A stretch of DNA of 64,000 nt. Source: Sporocytophaga myxococcoides (GTDB taxonomy: Bacteria > Bacteroidota > Bacteroidia > Cytophagales > Cytophagaceae). The position numbers and the translations under genes were made by a program. The stretch's first letter is position 1; the number at the start of each line of letters is the position of its first letter. Where the stretch lies: the NCBI RefSeq assembly GCF_000775915.1, contig NZ_BBLT01000013.1, positions 83,960 to 147,959 of the forward strand, written 5' to 3'. The notes beneath the pieces are model-generated. The model was given only the letters and a program-made list of their open reading frames with translations. It did no database searches and was not told the DNA's origin. Below, in pieces: positions 61,746-64,000 of the stretch.

Positions 61746-64000
61746 ATGGAGCTATTTTTAAAAATAACCGGGCGCTGTACATTTCTTTTACTTCTTTTTT
61801 TAAACATTGAAGTATTTTCTCAATGCTTTAACCCTGCAGTATCACTTATTACAACCCAAACAAATGTGGATTGTAACGGGAATAATAACGGAAGTATTAC
61901 AATTACCGTTAATGGAGCAAAAATACCATATACATATATATATGTTAGTGATGTTGCAGCTCCACAAGCTATATCGTCCTTTTCAAATACACACACTTTT
62001 TCCGATTTGCCACCTGGGACTTATAATATTACAATACAGGCAGGTGTTGACCCAGCGGGATTTGCATTTTGTATGGCTCCTCCAATAACAATTACACAAC
62101 CACAACCTCTAACTTTATCTGGCACTCACTTACCCCCGAAATGTTCAGGTGGAAATGACGGTGGTATCAATTTAAACATAACAGGAGGTACACCTCCATA
62201 TTCCTATTTATGGAATAATGGATCTACATCACAAAACCTTACTGGCGTTGGCATCGGTACTTACAATGTAAAAGTTACCGATAGCAAAAATTGCGAACAA
62301 TCAGCCTCATTTACTGTTACGGAGCCAAGTAATTTTGCACTAACTGGATCTTCCACAAATCCTACTTGTAACGGAGGCAATAGTGGCAACATAAACCTCT
62401 CAGTTTCAGGAGCCACACCACCATATAGCTTTCATTGGGACGATGATGGTTCTATAACGAGTTCCAATCGGACAAATTTAAAAGCCGGCACATACACGGT
62501 CCATATTACAGACGCAAATAGTTGTAACAAAGACACTACATTTAATATAACTGAACCGACACCGTTGTCGGTTACAGCTGTTTTAAACAATGCCAATTGT
62601 AACGGAGGATCAGACGGTTCTGTTGATTTATCAGTTTCGGGAGGAACGGGGCCATATGCATTCAATTGGGCAGATAATGGATCAACAAGTCAAAATAGAA
62701 CTAACCTTGGCCCAGGAATCTACAATGTTAAAATCAATGACAATAACAGTTGTGAACTAGATACTTTCTTTACCCTAACACAACCAACACCTTTAGCATT
62801 AACTGCTGTTGTTACAAATTCAACCTGTGGAATGCCGAATGGAAGCATAGATATCACCTCAGTAACCGGTGGTACAGCTCCTTACTCCTATTCATGGGTA
62901 AGCGGTCCCAACACTCAAGATCGTACCGGACTGACAGCCGGAACCTATACTTTGGAAATAACAGATGCCAATGGATGTCTCATAGATTCCAGCTTCACGA
63001 TATCTTCTCCTGTTGCTATGTCATTGGCAGCCACTTTAACCAATGCAAGCTGTGGTTTAGCTAACGGTGTAATTAATATTAATACCGTTTCCGGTGGCAC
63101 TGCTCCTTATACATTTGTATGGGGCGACGGAATCACTACTCAAAACCGTACTGATTTGGCAACAGGAAATTATAGCCTTAAAATAACAGATATTAATGGA
63201 TGCGAAATAGATACTTCATTTAATATCACCAATCCCGCTGCATATTCAGTTTCCGCTATTATAACCAATACATCCTGTACTGTTAACAATGGCGCTATAA
63301 CCCTAAATATTTCAGGTGGCACAACTCCATATACTTTTCTTTGGAATGATTTGAACACTACTCAAAACCGTACAGGTTTGGCAGCTGGTACATATTCAGT
63401 TAAAATTAAGGATGCAAGTGGATGTGAAAAAGATACAGTTTTCACTATTATTAAGCCAATTCCTTTTTCTGTTACCGGAATAGTTACAAATCCAATTTGT
63501 TCGACCAACGATGGATCCATTAATTTGAATGTTAGCGGAGGAACCACTCCCTATAACTTCTTATGGTCTGACAATGGATCAACTTCTCAGAACAGAACAG
63601 CACTTGGAGGAGGAAGTTATCTGGTAAAAATTACTGATGCTAGCGGATGTGAAAAAGATACATCTTTCAATATCATTATCCCTGCTCCAATGTCAATGAC
63701 TGCTGCAGTAACTAATCCGAACTGTAATGGGGCTGCGAACGGAGCTATCAACATTACTGCTGTTACTGGTGGAACTGCTCCTTATACTTATACAAGAAAC
63801 GGCGCTCCTGCTGCTCAGAACAATATTAACCTTGCTGCTGGCACTTATACCATCAGAGTAACTGATACAAACGGATGCTTTAAAGACTCTGCATTTACTC
63901 TTACTCAGCCGGCTCCAATGGTGCTGACCGCTGCAGTAACTAATCCGAACTGTAATGGGGCTGCGAACGGAGCGATCAACATTACTTCTGTTACTGGCGG
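61746..64000 (+). CDS. SprB-repeat surface protein, N-terminal part (continues past the window)
   Basis: At least 751 codons are in view and the frame is still open at the window end. The signal peptide ends near EVFSQ. The visible chain is nine SprB-type repeats of about 73-80 residues and the start of a tenth. Each has a leading Cys (PTCNGGNSGNINLS), the motif GGTPPYSYLWNNGST, a LAAGTYT strand, DANGC and a Pro-rich end (ITEPTPLS). In gliding Bacteroidota, SprB is a large T9SS-exported adhesin moved along the cell surface. Related giant repeat proteins are common, so this may be SprB-like rather than SprB itself. A C-terminal sorting domain would lie outside the window. Confidence 0.85.
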   Translation, partial: MELFLKITGRCTFLLLLFLNIEVFSQCFNPAVSLITTQTNVDCNGNNNGSITITVNGAKIPYTYIYVSDVAAPQAISSFSNTHTFSDLPPGTYNITIQAGVDPAGFAFCMAPPITITQPQPLTLSGTHLPPKCSGGNDGGINLNITGGTPPYSYLWNNGSTSQNLTGVGIGTYNVKVTDSKNCEQSASFTVTEPSNFALTGSSTNPTCNGGNSGNINLSVSGATPPYSFHWDDDGSITSSNRTNLKAGTYTVHITDANSCNKDTTFNITEPTPLSVTAVLNNANCNGGSDGSVDLSVSGGTGPYAFNWADNGSTSQNRTNLGPGIYNVKINDNNSCELDTFFTLTQPTPLALTAVVTNSTCGMPNGSIDITSVTGGTAPYSYSWVSGPNTQDRTGLTAGTYTLEITDANGCLIDSSFTISSPVAMSLAATLTNASCGLANGVININTVSGGTAPYTFVWGDGITTQNRTDLATGNYSLKITDINGCEIDTSFNITNPAAYSVSAIITNTSCTVNNGAITLNISGGTTPYTFLWNDLNTTQNRTGLAAGTYSVKIKDASGCEKDTVFTIIKPIPFSVTGIVTNPICSTNDGSINLNVSGGTTPYNFLWSDNGSTSQNRTALGGGSYLVKITDASGCEKDTSFNIIIPAPMSMTAAVTNPNCNGAANGAINITAVTGGTAPYTYTRNGAPAAQNNINLAAGTYTIRVTDTNGCFKDSAFTLTQPAPMVLTAAVTNPNCNGAANGAINITSVTG
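63702..63973 (+). repeat. 44-bp exact direct repeat inside the SprB-repeat gene
   Basis: Bases 63702-63745 and 63930-63973 are identical over 44 bp (offset 228 bp, or 76 codons) and remain nearly identical for about 25 bp beyond. The earlier repeats are far more divergent, so this pair is a recent duplication. It begins GCTGCAGTAACTAATCCGAA. Confidence 0.85.

Noticed and set aside
62432..63547. Minus-strand frames inside the SprB-repeat gene
   Set aside because: They repeat with the protein repeats (VPP...FRV) and are shadows of the plus-strand coding sequence.

Overview
The window is chromosomal DNA of low GC from a member of the Bacteroidota, most likely the order Cytophagales (a gliding, Cytophaga/Sporocytophaga-like organism). 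This rests on a type IX secretion (Por) C-terminal sorting domain in a broken gene, SprB-type repeats in a large surface protein, a complete Alternative Complex III (Act) respiratory cluster, DUF5103 and DUF3276 proteins, the long IspG variant, and promoters of the Bacteroidetes form TTTG-N19-TAnnTTTG. The genus is an inference.

Region by region. 1-7 kb: poorly characterised secreted and lipoprotein genes, an MmcQ/YjbR protein, and a decayed T9SS-exported repeat protein. 7-15 kb is the most accessory-looking part. It holds a lipoprotein cupin, a 630-residue DUF4157 protein (the domain linked to contractile injection system cargo), an MNT-HEPN protein, an orphan Imm7-like immunity protein, small hypotheticals, and a frameshifted RAYT (REP-associated) transposase flanked by inverted REP palindromes, with a second degraded copy about 4 kb away. 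15-19 kb: a four-gene operon of ispG, an untracked 58-residue membrane protein, a second MmcQ/YjbR protein and a WG-repeat protein. Behind it lies a 1-kb intergenic region with a 21-bp tandem array and REP-like motifs. 19.7-25.4 kb: an SDR reductase, an MlaE/MlaF lipid transporter pair and a very large SprA-like outer-membrane protein.

25.5-46 kb is one long leftward gene cluster. It reads actA-actB-actC-actD-actE-actF (quinol:cytochrome c oxidoreductase), then aa3-type oxidase coxB-coxA, heme A synthesis ctaA-ctaB, two subunit III genes, subunit IV, a SCO copper chaperone, a DUF420 protein, a small CxxC protein and a giant NtrY-like sensor kinase. Together these carry electrons from quinol to oxygen and supply the heme A and copper needed for assembly. 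A textbook Bacteroidetes promoter precedes actA.

46-61 kb is housekeeping: murB, a dCMP deaminase, an ABC-F ATPase, a DUF5103 protein, an orphan Cas6 endoribonuclease, ychF, a PUR-alpha-like DUF3276 protein, rlpA, a DUF58 protein and two aconitases (AcnA-type and AcnB). The window ends inside a large SprB-repeat surface protein preceded by a small protein with a related fold.

The best leads for something undescribed are the DUF4157 protein with its unassigned C-terminal 400 residues, the Cas6 with no CRISPR array or other cas gene in view, and the RAYT/REP and 21-bp repeat families. I found no tRNA, rRNA, CRISPR array or complete insertion sequence.
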